A stretch of 39,022 nt of DNA from Dehalococcoidia bacterium (GTDB taxonomy: Bacteria > Chloroflexota > Dehalococcoidia > Lucifugimonadales > UBA3495). The stretch's first letter is position 1; each line of letters opens with the position of its first letter. The notes beneath the pieces were generated by a model. It was not told where the DNA came from, searched no databases, and was given only the letters and a program-made list of their open reading frames with translations. Position numbers and translations under genes: made by a program. Below are positions 1 to 8,107 of this stretch, one piece after another. The stretch lies in NCBI GenBank assembly GCA_012959605.1, contig DUCU01000007.1:1-39022 (forward strand). Direction: 5' to 3'.

Positions 1-156
1 GCCGATTGAAATAGCTCTGAAAAGACGAATGAGCAGGCGTGAGGCCACTATCATGCATTAATTTGTACATTAATTTTTTACACTTTATTGCGCACAATCT
101 TGCGAACATTGATCGAGTTTCGATTATTTGGCTCAATATGTGATAAGATTTCGGTG

Positions 157-185
157 TTGACACCCAATTAGACTAGCCATATGAT
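157..185 (+). promoter_or_regulatory. Promoter of the Lrp-family regulator gene
   Basis: TTGACA at 157-162 and TATGAT at 180-185 are separated by 17 bases, a near-consensus housekeeping promoter. Predicted transcription start is about 192, leaving a leader of about 110 bases before the ATG at 303. The rest of bases 1-302 is AT-rich and holds no gene I can support. GGAG at 289-292 is the ribosome binding site. Confidence 0.6.
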
Positions 186-302
186 TGAATGAAAGCATAT
201 TGGTAAGGCAATGTGGAATTAGCCGAGTTGAACAGGGCCACTAGCCGACAACCACACGCTCAACCAAGTCAACTGGTCCTCTAACTACGGAGAAAAATAC
301 TC

Positions 303-743
303 ATGGATGAACTGGATCGTAAGATTATCGCCCTACTGCAACTAGACGGTAGGGCCTCCAACGCAAAAATCGCTCGTGAAGTTGGCGTCAGTGAAGGTAC
401 CGTACGGCGTCGCTTGCGCCGTCTGGTCACCGACGACGTGGTCAAAATCATTGCAGTGCCCAACCTGGAAAAACTGGGTTACGCCACCACCGCTCTGATC
501 GGCCTGCAGACAGGACCTGGAAAGTCTGACTCGGTTGCAGAAGCAATCGCCACTCTGAGTGAAGCCCATTATGTGGCCATCACCACGGGCGCCTATGACG
601 TATTCATCTGGGCCGGACTGGAATCCGCTGAAGGCTTGGGCACATTTTTGCGGACCAAGGTCGGCGTCATTGATGGCGTCCAGCGGACTGAAACATTCGT
701 CAACCTATCCATCAAAAAGCGCACCTACGGTTTGGTCCTCTAA
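303..743 (+). CDS. Lrp/AsnC family transcriptional regulator
   Basis: This 146-residue protein has the usual length and two-domain layout of the Lrp/AsnC (feast/famine) family. Residues 1-60 form the winged HTH: it opens MDELDRKIIALLQLDGRAS and continues with ARE-VGVSEGTVRRRLRRL, the recognition helix. Residues about 70-146 form the RAM (ligand-binding, oligomerisation) domain, with GAYDVFIWAG near residue 100. Such proteins bind amino acids or other small metabolites and regulate transport or metabolism genes as octamers. The ATG at 303 has GGAG ten bases upstream. The gene stands alone, with its own promoter and a strong terminator at 789-817, so it probably forms a one-gene transcript. Target genes cannot be told from the sequence. 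Confidence 0.92.
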   Translation: MDELDRKIIALLQLDGRASNAKIAREVGVSEGTVRRRLRRLVTDDVVKIIAVPNLEKLGYATTALIGLQTGPGKSDSVAEAIATLSEAHYVAITTGAYDVFIWAGLESAEGLGTFLRTKVGVIDGVQRTETFVNLSIKKRTYGLVL

Positions 744-788
744 ACCCTGCGTTCCAGCCCTAGCGGCGAGAATCAATTCTGAAGCTAA

Positions 789-817
789 AACCACTGCCTA
801 GTTGGCAGTGGTTTTTT
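789..817 (+). terminator. Rho-independent terminator after the Lrp-family gene
   Basis: A perfect 10-bp stem (AACCACTGCC at 789-798 with GGCAGTGGTT at 804-813) encloses a 5-base loop and runs into a T tract at 812-817. Confidence 0.85.
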
Positions 818-828
818 CCGCCGGTGCC

Positions 829-856
829 TTGCAAAGACGCGGCGCTATGCTATAAT
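829..856 (+). promoter_or_regulatory. Promoter of the ferredoxin gene
   Basis: TTGCAA (829-834) and a perfect TATAAT (851-856) are separated by 16 bases. They lie between the lrp terminator and the ferredoxin start at 943. Confidence 0.6.
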
Positions 857-942
857 TTCGTTGTCCTTTTCGCCAGCCGCAGACAGGCACACATTGCCGA
901 TGCACCTTGGTACCAATATTGAATCGGAAGGAGCCCTTCACT

Positions 943-1212
943 ATGACTTACATAATCGTCGAACCTTGCGTTGGATTAAAAGATTCGGCTTGTGTCGATG
1001 TTTGCCCGGTCGACTGTATCTACACCCGTGACCAGGACGACATGTATTACATCAGCCCTGACGAGTGCATCGACTGCGCCGCCTGTGAGCCGGTCTGCCC
1101 CGTAACGGCCATCTTTGCTGAGGACGCAGTTCCCGCCCAGTGGACCGAGTACATTGAGAAGAACTACGAGTACTTCAAGAACGTTGACCCCTCTGAGCTA
1201 AAGCGCAAGTAA
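943..1212 (+). CDS. fdxA: 7Fe-type (3Fe-4S/4Fe-4S) ferredoxin
   Basis: An 89-residue cytoplasmic electron carrier closely resembling the actinobacterial/Thermus FdxA type. Cys ligands appear as EPCVGLKDSAC-x3-CPVDC in the first half and CIDCAACEPVCP in the second. The long C-x7-C spacing of the first motif is the hallmark of 7Fe ferredoxins, in which one cluster is 3Fe-4S. The C-terminal tail (about residues 62-89), rich in Tyr, Glu and Lys, is shorter than in mycobacterial FdxA. The ATG at 943 was chosen because GGAAGGAG (926-933) sits nine bases upstream; a TTG further upstream at 907 would add 12 residues before the family's normal start. It stands alone between a promoter and a hairpin. 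Its redox partners are unknown, but flavoenzymes and 2-oxoacid oxidation elsewhere in the window are candidates. Confidence 0.93.
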   Translation: MTYIIVEPCVGLKDSACVDVCPVDCIYTRDQDDMYYISPDECIDCAACEPVCPVTAIFAEDAVPAQWTEYIEKNYEYFKNVDPSELKRK

Positions 1213-1291
1213 ACGACTCTAGGTCGCGTTTCCGTGTTCCATATCCCGTCTTCTAATTGACTGATCAACAGGGTACCTCAGTCTGGTCATG

Positions 1292-1328
1292 ATAAAACCT
1301 TTAAAGGGTGTCCCTTTAAAGGTTTTAT
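1292..1328 (+). terminator. 17-bp perfect hairpin after the ferredoxin gene
   Basis: Bases 1292-1308 pair perfectly with 1312-1328 around a 3-base TGT loop. The 3' arm ends in TTTTAT, which supplies a T-rich end. It is probably the ferredoxin terminator, and symmetric enough to work in both directions. Confidence 0.6.
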
Positions 1329-1368
1329 ATCGTCAACCGGAAACCGTTAATCCCAAGATTATTTGTGG

Positions 1369-1405
1369 TTGACGGGTCTGTTTGCCGGTGGCAAATTATT
1401 TGACA
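1369..1405 (+). promoter_or_regulatory. Candidate promoter/operator region upstream of aconitase
   Basis: The 310-base gap before aconitase holds TTGACG at 1369-1374, the short palindrome TTTGCC-ggt-GGCAAA at 1381-1395, and TTGACA at 1400-1405. No convincing -10 box follows either -35-like hexamer. The palindrome could be an operator. Nothing else is recognisable in the gap beyond the hairpin at 1292-1328. Confidence 0.25.
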
Positions 1406-1522
1406 CGTCTGAAGTCCTCTGGAAATTCCTGAGAGTAAAACCAATCCGGCCAAACTTAAGTCCGAGGCTAAAAATCCCCGTTTTGCCAAGACAGCCCCGG
1501 CTGATAGAGATAGGAGCCCCAC

Positions 1523-3796
1523 ATGAACGTAGACTCAACTCCCCTGTTCGTAGAAGAAGCCTACAAGAAAATGGAGCGCAATCTTGAGATTGTGCGTGCC
1601 AGGTTCAACCGACCGTTAACCCTGGCTGAAAAACTGCTCTTGGGCCACCTAGACGATGCAAAGGGCTCTGAACTAGACCCCGGTGAAAGCTACATAATGC
1701 TCAACCCGGACAGGGTCGTTCACCAGGATGTGACCGGCCAGATGGCCATTCTGCAATTCATGCAGTCAGGCCGCACTGAAGTTGCTGTGCCAACCACCGT
1801 CCACTGTGATCATTTGGTCCAGGCTCGGGTTGGTGCTGATTCAGACCTTCAGGACGCTCTCAACGAGAGCAGCGAGGTCTACCAATTCCTTGAGTCCTCC
1901 TGCCGCAAGTACGGCATGGGTTTCTGGAAACCTGGTTCAGGAATCATTCACCAGGTTAATCTGGAGAACTACGCCTTCCCGGGTTGCTTGGTCATTGGCA
2001 CCGACTCCCATACTCCCAACGCCGGCGGACTAGGTTGTCTGGCCATTGGTGTGGGCGGAGCCGACGCAGCTGACGTAATGGCCGGCCTGCCTTGGGAGGT
2101 TAAATACCCCACCCTAATCGGGGTAAAACTGACCGGTGAACTCAGCGGTTGGACTGCTCCCAAAGATGTAATCATCTACCTGGCCGGTGTCCTGACCGTT
2201 GCCGGCGGCACCAACGCCATCATCGAGTACTTCGGCCCCGGCGTTAACTCCATCAGCTGCACCGGCAAGGCCACCATCACCAACATGGGCGCTGAACTGG
2301 GTGCTACCGGCGATGTATTCCCCTACGACGAGCGGATGGCCACCTACCTGAAGTCCACTCGCCGCCCAAAATTGGCTGAGCTAGCCGAGAAGTACAAGCA
2401 CCTCCTCACCGCTGACCCTGAGGTTGAAGCAGACCCAAGCCAGTATTACGACCGCGTCGTGGAGATCGACCTCTCCATGCTGGAGCCCCAAATCACCGGA
2501 CCTCACTCGCCAGACCGTGCCCGTCCCATCTCTGCACTCGCCAAAGAGGTCAAAGAAGAAGGCTTCCCCGACACGGTCTCTGTGGCGTTGATTGGCAGTT
2601 GCACCAACTCATCCTACGAAGATATGAGCCGCTGCGCGGACATAGCACAACAGGCGACCGCACACGGCCTCACATCCGTCTCAGAGTTTATGGTTACACC
2701 CGGATCTGAACAGGTACGGGCAACCATCTCTCGTGACGGCCAACAAGCTGATCTCGAAGCCATCGGCGGTACCGTCTTGGCCAACGCCTGCGGTCCTTGC
2801 ATTGGCCAATGGAAGCGAGATGAAGTGGCCGAGGGCGAGCCCAACTCCATCGTGACATCCTACAACCGTAACTTCCCCAAGCGTAATGACGCCAATTCGG
2901 GCACTTTGAACTTCATTTCCAGCCCAGAACTCGCTGTGGCCATGGCTCTGGGTGGCAGTCTCAGCTTCAACCCAATGGCTGATCCGCTCACAGACTCCAA
3001 CGGCAATAAGTTCATGCTTGTGCCACCCAAACCGGCACCTGAAGTTCCGCCAAACGGCTTCGACGTCGGAGTTCACGGCTACGTTGCCCCGCCCGAAGAC
3101 GGCAGTGGCATCAATGTGAACGTTGACCCAGGCAGCACCCGGCTGCAGATTCTGGAGCCATGGCCTGCATGGGACGGCAACGATTTCGTTGACATGCCAG
3201 TGCTGGTCAAAGCTGCCGGCAAGTGCACCACCGACCACATATCTCCCGCCGGAGCATGGCTGCGGTTCCGGGGACACCTGGATAACCTGAGCGACAACAT
3301 GTTCCTTGGCGCGGTCAACTCGTTCACCGACGAGCCCGGCACCGGGAAGAACCAGCTCTCTGGTGAGCAGATTCAGCCCATACCTGAGATTGCTCGGGAG
3401 TACAAGGCCCAGGGCATGCAGTGGATTGCCATTGGCGACAACAACTACGGAGAAGGCAGCAGCCGTGAGCACGCCGCCATGTCTCCCAGGATGTTGGGCG
3501 CTGCAGCAGTAATCACCCGCAGCTTTGCTAGGATCCACGAGGCCAACCTTAAAAAGCAGGGCGTGTTGCCTCTGACCTTTGAAGACGCAGGCGACTATGA
3601 GCGCATCCGTGCCGATGACCGGCTGAGCATAGTTGGCTTGTCCAGCTTGGCTCCGGGCGTACCGTTGGTCTGCGTTGTCACCCACGAGGATGGAGAAATG
3701 GAGCACATCAACCTGCGCCACACCATGAACCTAGGCCAGATCGACTGGTTCAAAGCCGGTTCCGCCATGAACCACATGAAGAACACGGCCGGTTAA
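1523..3796 (+). CDS. acn: Aconitate hydratase, mitochondrial type
   Basis: 757 residues, matching mitochondrial-type aconitases (about 750-780 aa) rather than bacterial AcnA (about 890) or AcnB. It isomerises citrate to isocitrate in the TCA cycle using a 4Fe-4S cluster. The three cluster cysteines lie in GSCTNSSYEDM (about residue 358) and ANACGPCIGQWKR (about residues 421-424). TDSHTPNAGGLGCLAIGVGG, a conserved active-site segment, is near residues 160-180. The C-terminal swivel domain contains KCTTDHISPAG and GDNNYGEGSSREHAA, the latter with the substrate-binding Ser-Arg. The ATG at 1523 has TAGGAG at 1511-1516. The gene ends at a bidirectional terminator and faces the HemQ-like gene tail to tail. 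No other TCA-cycle gene is adjacent. Confidence 0.96.
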   Translation: MNVDSTPLFVEEAYKKMERNLEIVRARFNRPLTLAEKLLLGHLDDAKGSELDPGESYIMLNPDRVVHQDVTGQMAILQFMQSGRTEVAVPTTVHCDHLVQARVGADSDLQDALNESSEVYQFLESSCRKYGMGFWKPGSGIIHQVNLENYAFPGCLVIGTDSHTPNAGGLGCLAIGVGGADAADVMAGLPWEVKYPTLIGVKLTGELSGWTAPKDVIIYLAGVLTVAGGTNAIIEYFGPGVNSISCTGKATITNMGAELGATGDVFPYDERMATYLKSTRRPKLAELAEKYKHLLTADPEVEADPSQYYDRVVEIDLSMLEPQITGPHSPDRARPISALAKEVKEEGFPDTVSVALIGSCTNSSYEDMSRCADIAQQATAHGLTSVSEFMVTPGSEQVRATISRDGQQADLEAIGGTVLANACGPCIGQWKRDEVAEGEPNSIVTSYNRNFPKRNDANSGTLNFISSPELAVAMALGGSLSFNPMADPLTDSNGNKFMLVPPKPAPEVPPNGFDVGVHGYVAPPEDGSGINVNVDPGSTRLQILEPWPAWDGNDFVDMPVLVKAAGKCTTDHISPAGAWLRFRGHLDNLSDNMFLGAVNSFTDEPGTGKNQLSGEQIQPIPEIAREYKAQGMQWIAIGDNNYGEGSSREHAAMSPRMLGAAAVITRSFARIHEANLKKQGVLPLTFEDAGDYERIRADDRLSIVGLSSLAPGVPLVCVVTHEDGEMEHINLRHTMNLGQIDWFKAGSAMNHMKNTAG

Positions 3797-3821
3797 TCAG
3801 CCAAAGCCGAAACTAGCAGCA

Positions 3822-3865
3822 AATTAAAAAGGGCGTCCCGATGAATCGGGACGCCCTTTTTAATT
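3822..3865. terminator. Bidirectional terminator between aconitase and the HemQ-like gene
   Basis: Bases 3822-3842 are the exact reverse complement of 3845-3865, forming a long GC-rich stem (core GGGCGTCCCG) flanked by A5 on one side and T5 on the other. It can therefore terminate both convergent genes. Confidence 0.9.
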
Positions 3866-3897
3866 GCCTAGTTATTTACCTGATTATTAGCGGTTGC

Positions 3898-4596
3898 TTA
3901 GCCCAGGTCGTCCAAGCAGGCCTCAATGGGCTTGCTGAGACAGGAGAATATGGGCGTATCTATCAGCGTGAAAGGGCGGGCCTTCGACTCCCTGAGGTCC
4001 ATCACCAAGTCCAGAAAATGGGATGGGTCATCGGTCTCAAACCCAAGCACAAATTCGTGATTGTCCAGGCCGAACGAATAAGCAGTGCTGATCTTCACAT
4101 CCGGGTACTTGTGTCCAATAACGAAGTGCTCGTTCATCAAAGCCTGCCGTTCTTCTTTGGGCAATTGGTACCACTCGTGAGTCTTCACGAATGGATATAT
4201 GAAAAGGTACTTGCGGCCAATAATCCGCATCGTCGCTGAACCGGTTCCCTCTTGGCCCTCGTGGACATGGTCGTCGATGTACGGCGATCGTCGGGTCATG
4301 GCCAAGTACGAATGGGGCATGGTCAAGTACGGGGCCAAATCGGTGTGATTAACCCGTGCCATCAGCTCGTTGATGGCCTCAACCTCCTCGCTCACCTTCC
4401 AGAGCATGAAATCAACGTCGCCGCGGGTTCCCACCAGACTGTAGCTGGACATGGACACTCGGTCTGAAAACTCGTTCAAAACCTCGGCAAACTGGGCCTT
4501 ATTGTCCTGTCGATCCTTTTCGGGAAGGCGGCGCCATTCTGGGTCTACCTTAAAAAATGAGTACTTTACAAAATCTCGCCTGACTTGTTCTGTCAT
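3898..4596 (-). CDS. hemQ: Chlorite dismutase-fold heme protein, HemQ-like
   Basis: This 232-residue protein belongs to the chlorite dismutase/HemQ family. HemQ-type members act as coproheme decarboxylase, the last step of the coproporphyrin-dependent heme pathway of Gram-positive-type bacteria. Visible hallmarks are YPFVKTHEWY-QLP near residues 134-145, where the first Tyr corresponds to the tyrosine oxidised during decarboxylation; NEHFVIGHKYP, with His157 as likely proximal heme ligand; and GLDNHEFVLGFETDDP near 176-191. The distal Arg of true chlorite dismutases is not evident, so HemQ is the better label. The ATG at 4596 is used; its ribosome binding site is weak (AGGG). No other heme biosynthesis gene is adjacent. 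A related heme peroxidase role cannot be excluded. Confidence 0.82.
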   Translation of the reverse strand: MTEQVRRDFVKYSFFKVDPEWRRLPEKDRQDNKAQFAEVLNEFSDRVSMSSYSLVGTRGDVDFMLWKVSEEVEAINELMARVNHTDLAPYLTMPHSYLAMTRRSPYIDDHVHEGQEGTGSATMRIIGRKYLFIYPFVKTHEWYQLPKEERQALMNEHFVIGHKYPDVKISTAYSFGLDNHEFVLGFETDDPSHFLDLVMDLRESKARPFTLIDTPIFSCLSKPIEACLDDLG

Positions 4597-4847
4597 CTAA
4601 CCCTACTTCGCAGTTTGTTCCAAAACCCGCACGGAGTTTTGGCGTGTGTTTCCCGTAGAGTGATATTGGTACGGGGGTATCAAAACAATGATAGCAACGG
4701 CCAATAGCTTGTGGCAATGAAAAGTTTCCAGAAACTCCTTTATCTAGTTCAGAACTTTTAATTCGGCTGATATCCCTAGTTTATTCATCTAAATATTAGA
4801 ATCTCTGATTCTTTATTATTTATCAATCGGTCCTGCCTAGAACCCCG

Positions 4848-4875
4848 TTGATTCCCATCTGGGCAGTGCTACAAT
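4848..4875 (+). promoter_or_regulatory. Promoter of the NHL-repeat gene
   Basis: TTGATT (4848-4853) and TACAAT (4870-4875) are 16 bases apart, 61 bases upstream of the ATG at 4937. The gene-free stretch 4597-4936 is AT-rich and shows no other structure I can support. Confidence 0.5.
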
Positions 4876-4936
4876 CTCCGAGTGTCCCATCAGAGGCCAT
4901 AATAAATAGTCAAACGGCAAGATAGAGGTTGTAACA

Positions 4937-5884
4937 ATGGTAGTTTTAGGCACGGGTTCGTACAGCTATGAAGTAGAAGAGGGTTGGGGCAAACTCCCCA
5001 ACGGCTATTCTTTCAAAGAATGCGCCGCTGTCGGCGTGGACGGCCAGGATAATGTTTACGTTTTTAACCGTGGCGAACACCCAGTAATCGTGTTCGACAA
5101 GGACGGAAATTTCCTCCGCTCGTGGGGCGAAGGTGTCTATCCCAGGGCCCACGGCATAACCATGGGTCCCGATGACAGCATCTACCTGACCGATGACGGA
5201 GACCACACCGTCCGCAAGTGCAACATGGACGGCAGCGTCATCTTCACGCTGGGCATTCCCGGCAAACCATCGGCATTCATGGGCGGAGACCCTTTCAACC
5301 GCTGCACCCACGTCGCCCTAGATCCTCAGACCGCCGAGTTTTACGTGTCTGACGGCTACGGCAATGCCCGAGTCCATAAGTATTCGCCAGACGGCAAACT
5401 GCTCTTCTCCTGGGGCGAGTCAGGCACCGGCGAAGGCCAGTTCAACATCGCCCACAACGTCTGCACCGACAAGGACGGCTGGGTTTACGTGGCTGACCGG
5501 GAGAACCAGCGCATCCAAGTCTTTGACAAGAGTGGCAAATTTGAGACCCAGTGGAAAGACATGGCTCGCCCTTGCGGCCTGTTCATTGACACCAGCGGCG
5601 ACCAGAAGGTTTACGTTGGAGAACTTGGCGTAGCAATTGGCCCCAATGACCAAGCTTCCGGCCTAGGCCCACGAATCGGAATCATGGACACCAAGGGAAA
5701 CTACCTAGCCAAGCTGGGCGACGTTGCCGAGAGTGAGAATCCTGGCAGCTTCATCGCTCCCCACGGCGTCTGCATCAACTCCAAGGGCGACATCTTTGTC
5801 GGTGAAGTCTCGTGGACCCACACCGGCAGCCGGCTAAGCCCGCCCCGCGAGGTCCGTTCCCTACAGAAGCTCACCAAGAAGTAG
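4937..5884 (+). CDS. NHL-repeat beta-propeller protein
   Basis: 315 residues built of successive NHL repeats. Typical units are GVDGQDNVYVFNRGEHPVIV, DDSIYLTDDGDHTVRKC, AEFYVSDGYGNARVHKYSPD, DGWVYVADRENQRIQVFDKS and a last weaker one near GDIFVGEV; each blade carries a G-x-F/L-x-x-P-x-G-x-like entry. The fold is a six-bladed propeller related to the peptidyl-alpha-hydroxyglycine alpha-amidating lyase and SMP-30 groups. There is no signal peptide, so the protein is probably cytoplasmic. Substrate and function cannot be assigned: NHL propellers serve as enzymes or as binding scaffolds. AGAGG at 4924-4928 precedes the ATG at 4937. The gene has its own promoter and no operon partner. Confidence 0.88.
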   Translation: MVVLGTGSYSYEVEEGWGKLPNGYSFKECAAVGVDGQDNVYVFNRGEHPVIVFDKDGNFLRSWGEGVYPRAHGITMGPDDSIYLTDDGDHTVRKCNMDGSVIFTLGIPGKPSAFMGGDPFNRCTHVALDPQTAEFYVSDGYGNARVHKYSPDGKLLFSWGESGTGEGQFNIAHNVCTDKDGWVYVADRENQRIQVFDKSGKFETQWKDMARPCGLFIDTSGDQKVYVGELGVAIGPNDQASGLGPRIGIMDTKGNYLAKLGDVAESENPGSFIAPHGVCINSKGDIFVGEVSWTHTGSRLSPPREVRSLQKLTKK

Positions 5885-5954
5885 TTGGCTGGCTCCGGGG
5901 TAAAAACGCCCCCATCTCCGACTTTGTCGAGAGTCTCGACTTCGTCGGACTTAA

Positions 5955-6046
5955 CCTTCCCCCTTGCGAAGGGGAAGGGACTCTGTTTCTGTTCTCTAGC
6001 TAGTCGGCAAGAAATGCTAGATCCTCTCCTCTCGCAAGGGGGAGAG
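5955..6046. repeat. Pair of REP-like palindromes
   Basis: Two short palindromes sit in the 242-base gap between the NHL and comB genes. The first has CCTTCCCC at 5955-5962 pairing with GGGGAAGG at 5971-5978. The second has CTCTCC at 6024-6029 pairing with GGAGAG at 6041-6046. Both centre on TTGCGAA/TCGCAAG and look like one family of dispersed CTTGCG-type repeats in opposite orientation. Nothing else is visible in the gap. Confidence 0.5.
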
Positions 6047-6126
6047 TTAGAGAGGGGGCCGCCGCGTCCCAGCCAGTCTCATCCCTGCCGCAAGACAACT
6101 CAGACCAATTCGGAGCGAACAACCAG

Positions 6127-6816
6127 ATGGAAATAACACTCGGCAGCCTAAAAAGAGGTGCCGAAGAGGCCCAGGGTACGGCAATAATCATTGACGTGTT
6201 CAGGGCCTTCACCACGGCAGCCATCGCCTTTGACCACGGCGCAAAAGAGATTGTCCTATTCGCGGAGCCTGAAGACGCGCTAACGCTGCACAAAAAGGGC
6301 GTTGGCGATTATCTGATGGGAGAGGTCTCCGGGAAAAAGCCTGACGGCTTCGACTTTGGAAATTCGCCCTACGAGATCTCCCAGGTGGACCTGACTGACA
6401 AAACGTTGATACAGTCCACCAGGGCTGGAACAGTGGGTGTGGAAGCAGCAACCAACGCCGCAGAAATCTTTTTGGGGTCGTTCGTGGTTGCCCAGGCTAC
6501 CGTGGACGCCATCAGAGCCACCAACCCCGGCTTGGTCTCCATCATTGCCATGGGCGACCAGGGAGTTAACCGCTCGGACGAAGATGAGCAATGTGGTATC
6601 TACCTGAGAAACATCATGGAAGACCGGAAACCTGACTTTGATGCCGTAAAGAGTCTAATCCTGACCGGAGGGGCAACTCAGAAGTTCTTTGACCCGGAAC
6701 AGTCCCAGTACCATCCAGAGGACGTAACTCTGGCACTGCAGGCCGACACGTACTCGTTCGCCATGAAAATCAGCCGCGAAGATGGCCTGTTGGTGGCGCG
6801 AAAGTACGCCGGATAA
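6127..6816 (+). CDS. comB: 2-phosphosulfolactate phosphatase family protein (ComB-like)
   Basis: 229 residues matching the ComB family, whose founder hydrolyses 2-phosphosulfolactate to sulfolactate with Mg2+ in coenzyme M synthesis. Seen motifs are IIIDVFRAFTTAAIA (residues about 20-34), GEVSGKKPDGFDFGNSP (about 66-82), the STRAGTVGV equivalent of the family's T-N-G-T loop (about 97-105), and a DEDEQCGIYL segment near residue 152. Length is normal for the family. No other coenzyme M gene (comA, comC, comDE) is nearby. In bacteria the family is widespread without CoM, so the substrate here may be another sulfonate or phosphate ester. The ATG at 6127 was chosen as the only start preceding the conserved N terminus. 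The gene converges on the next one with a 22-base gap. Confidence 0.85.
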   Translation: MEITLGSLKRGAEEAQGTAIIIDVFRAFTTAAIAFDHGAKEIVLFAEPEDALTLHKKGVGDYLMGEVSGKKPDGFDFGNSPYEISQVDLTDKTLIQSTRAGTVGVEAATNAAEIFLGSFVVAQATVDAIRATNPGLVSIIAMGDQGVNRSDEDEQCGIYLRNIMEDRKPDFDAVKSLILTGGATQKFFDPEQSQYHPEDVTLALQADTYSFAMKISREDGLLVARKYAG

Positions 6817-6838
6817 TTACTTAGCTAAGAGAACCGGG

Positions 6839-7957
6839 TTAAGAGAACCGGCCCAGGGTCAGATGCTCGGCGCCGTCCACCTGGACCTTTCCGGTGTCAA
6901 TCAGATCAAACATAGCCTGGGCCATGCCGGTGCTCCAGAGAATTCCCTTCCGGCCCGCTCCGGTGGCAACAAATAGGTTGTCCCATCCGGTGACTCGGTC
7001 GACGATTGGCATGCCATCAGCCGATAGCGGCCGCAGGCAGGCGGTCTGCTGGACCAGTTCTGCGTCGTCCATACCTGGAATCATCTTCATGAAATCGGCC
7101 ATGATACTGTCTCTAGCCTCTGAGGTAGTGCTCTCTTCGAATCCGGCCTCTTCTTCAGTGGTGCCCGCCCAAATCAGACCGTCGGGCTTGGTGGCCACGT
7201 AGCTATGGGCGTAGTTGATAGCCATGTTGAGGGATTTGTTTGCGGAGCGCACGCGCAGAATCTGGCCTCGAAGTGGTGTCACCGGTATGTTGACGCCGCA
7301 CCATTCAGATGCCAGTCCTGTCCACGGCCCCATGGCTAGCACCACGATTCCGGCACTGATGGTCCCGTTCTCCAGTTCCACACCGGTGCATTTATCACCG
7401 TCGGTAATTAGGCCAACGGCACGACGCTGCACCATCTCCACACCGTACTGCTCTGCGGCGCGCATGGCGGCCAGAATGAAACGATACGGCTCCAAAGCTC
7501 CCGGACTCTGCTCAAACAGGGCTCCGATACACTCTGGACTCACCTGAGGCTCCAGTTGCAACGCTCCCGCGGTGTCTACCCACTCAACGTTGAACCCGCC
7601 GACGTCTTTCATCCATTCAATATTTTTCTTAGACTCGGCTGCCTCTTCTTCTGTGAAAGCCAGGTGTAGCCGGTCACGTAGTTCAAAGCCCACGTCAATT
7701 CCGGTGGCTTCATGCAGTTCTCTGGCCAGGCCACGGTGGCGACCGTAGCACCAGAGGCTGAACTCCAAAAGCGGCTCAGGAAGCCCAATTCCAGTAAGCG
7801 GATCCAGCCCGCCAAAGGCGAATCCGGAGGCATGGCTGCCCAGGGAATCTGCCTCTAATATCGTTACTTTGTAACCCTGTCGGCCCAGGATTAATCCGGT
7901 GAGGCAGGCAACAATCCCGCCGCCGACTATTACCACGTCTTTTGCACCAGTGGTCAA
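6839..7957 (-). CDS. FAD-dependent oxidoreductase, glycine/D-amino-acid oxidase (DAO) family
   Basis: 372 residues. The N terminus VVIVGGGIVACLTGLILGRQ (residues 8-27) is the FAD-binding Rossmann glycine motif, followed by EAD at about 37-39, which binds ribose. Further DAO features are GQILRVRS and the C-terminal FAD segment GMPIVDRVTGWDNLFVATGA (about 318-337), then GRKGILWSTGMAQAM. The family oxidises secondary or primary amines of amino acids such as glycine, sarcosine or D-amino acids; the substrate here is not determinable. There is no signal peptide or transmembrane segment. It is monocistronic on the minus strand and converges on comB. The start at 7957 places the dinucleotide motif at the usual distance from the N terminus. 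Confidence 0.9.
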   Translation of the reverse strand: MTTGAKDVVIVGGGIVACLTGLILGRQGYKVTILEADSLGSHASGFAFGGLDPLTGIGLPEPLLEFSLWCYGRHRGLARELHEATGIDVGFELRDRLHLAFTEEEAAESKKNIEWMKDVGGFNVEWVDTAGALQLEPQVSPECIGALFEQSPGALEPYRFILAAMRAAEQYGVEMVQRRAVGLITDGDKCTGVELENGTISAGIVVLAMGPWTGLASEWCGVNIPVTPLRGQILRVRSANKSLNMAINYAHSYVATKPDGLIWAGTTEEEAGFEESTTSEARDSIMADFMKMIPGMDDAELVQQTACLRPLSADGMPIVDRVTGWDNLFVATGAGRKGILWSTGMAQAMFDLIDTGKVQVDGAEHLTLGRFS

Positions 7958-8107
7958 TTTATTGCTCTCTTTATTCAGCGAATAACCAGCCGGTTTACAG
8001 GCAAGTATTCAGCCAAATTTTTATGTCTGGTATGAGCTTACCACAGGCTCGGCGCGAGATTTACATCCGGACATAAAACCTTCTCACCAGCCCGTAACCA
8101 GCCTGTT

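Noticed and set aside
2681-3721. 346-codon minus-strand open frame inside aconitase
   Set aside because: Lies wholly within the aconitase gene, has no recognisable family and no plausible start region; it is a shadow of the real frame.
5955-6046. CRISPR array or attenuator between NHL and comB genes
   Set aside because: Only two short palindromes in opposite orientation with no regular spacing and no leader peptide; REP-like elements fit better.
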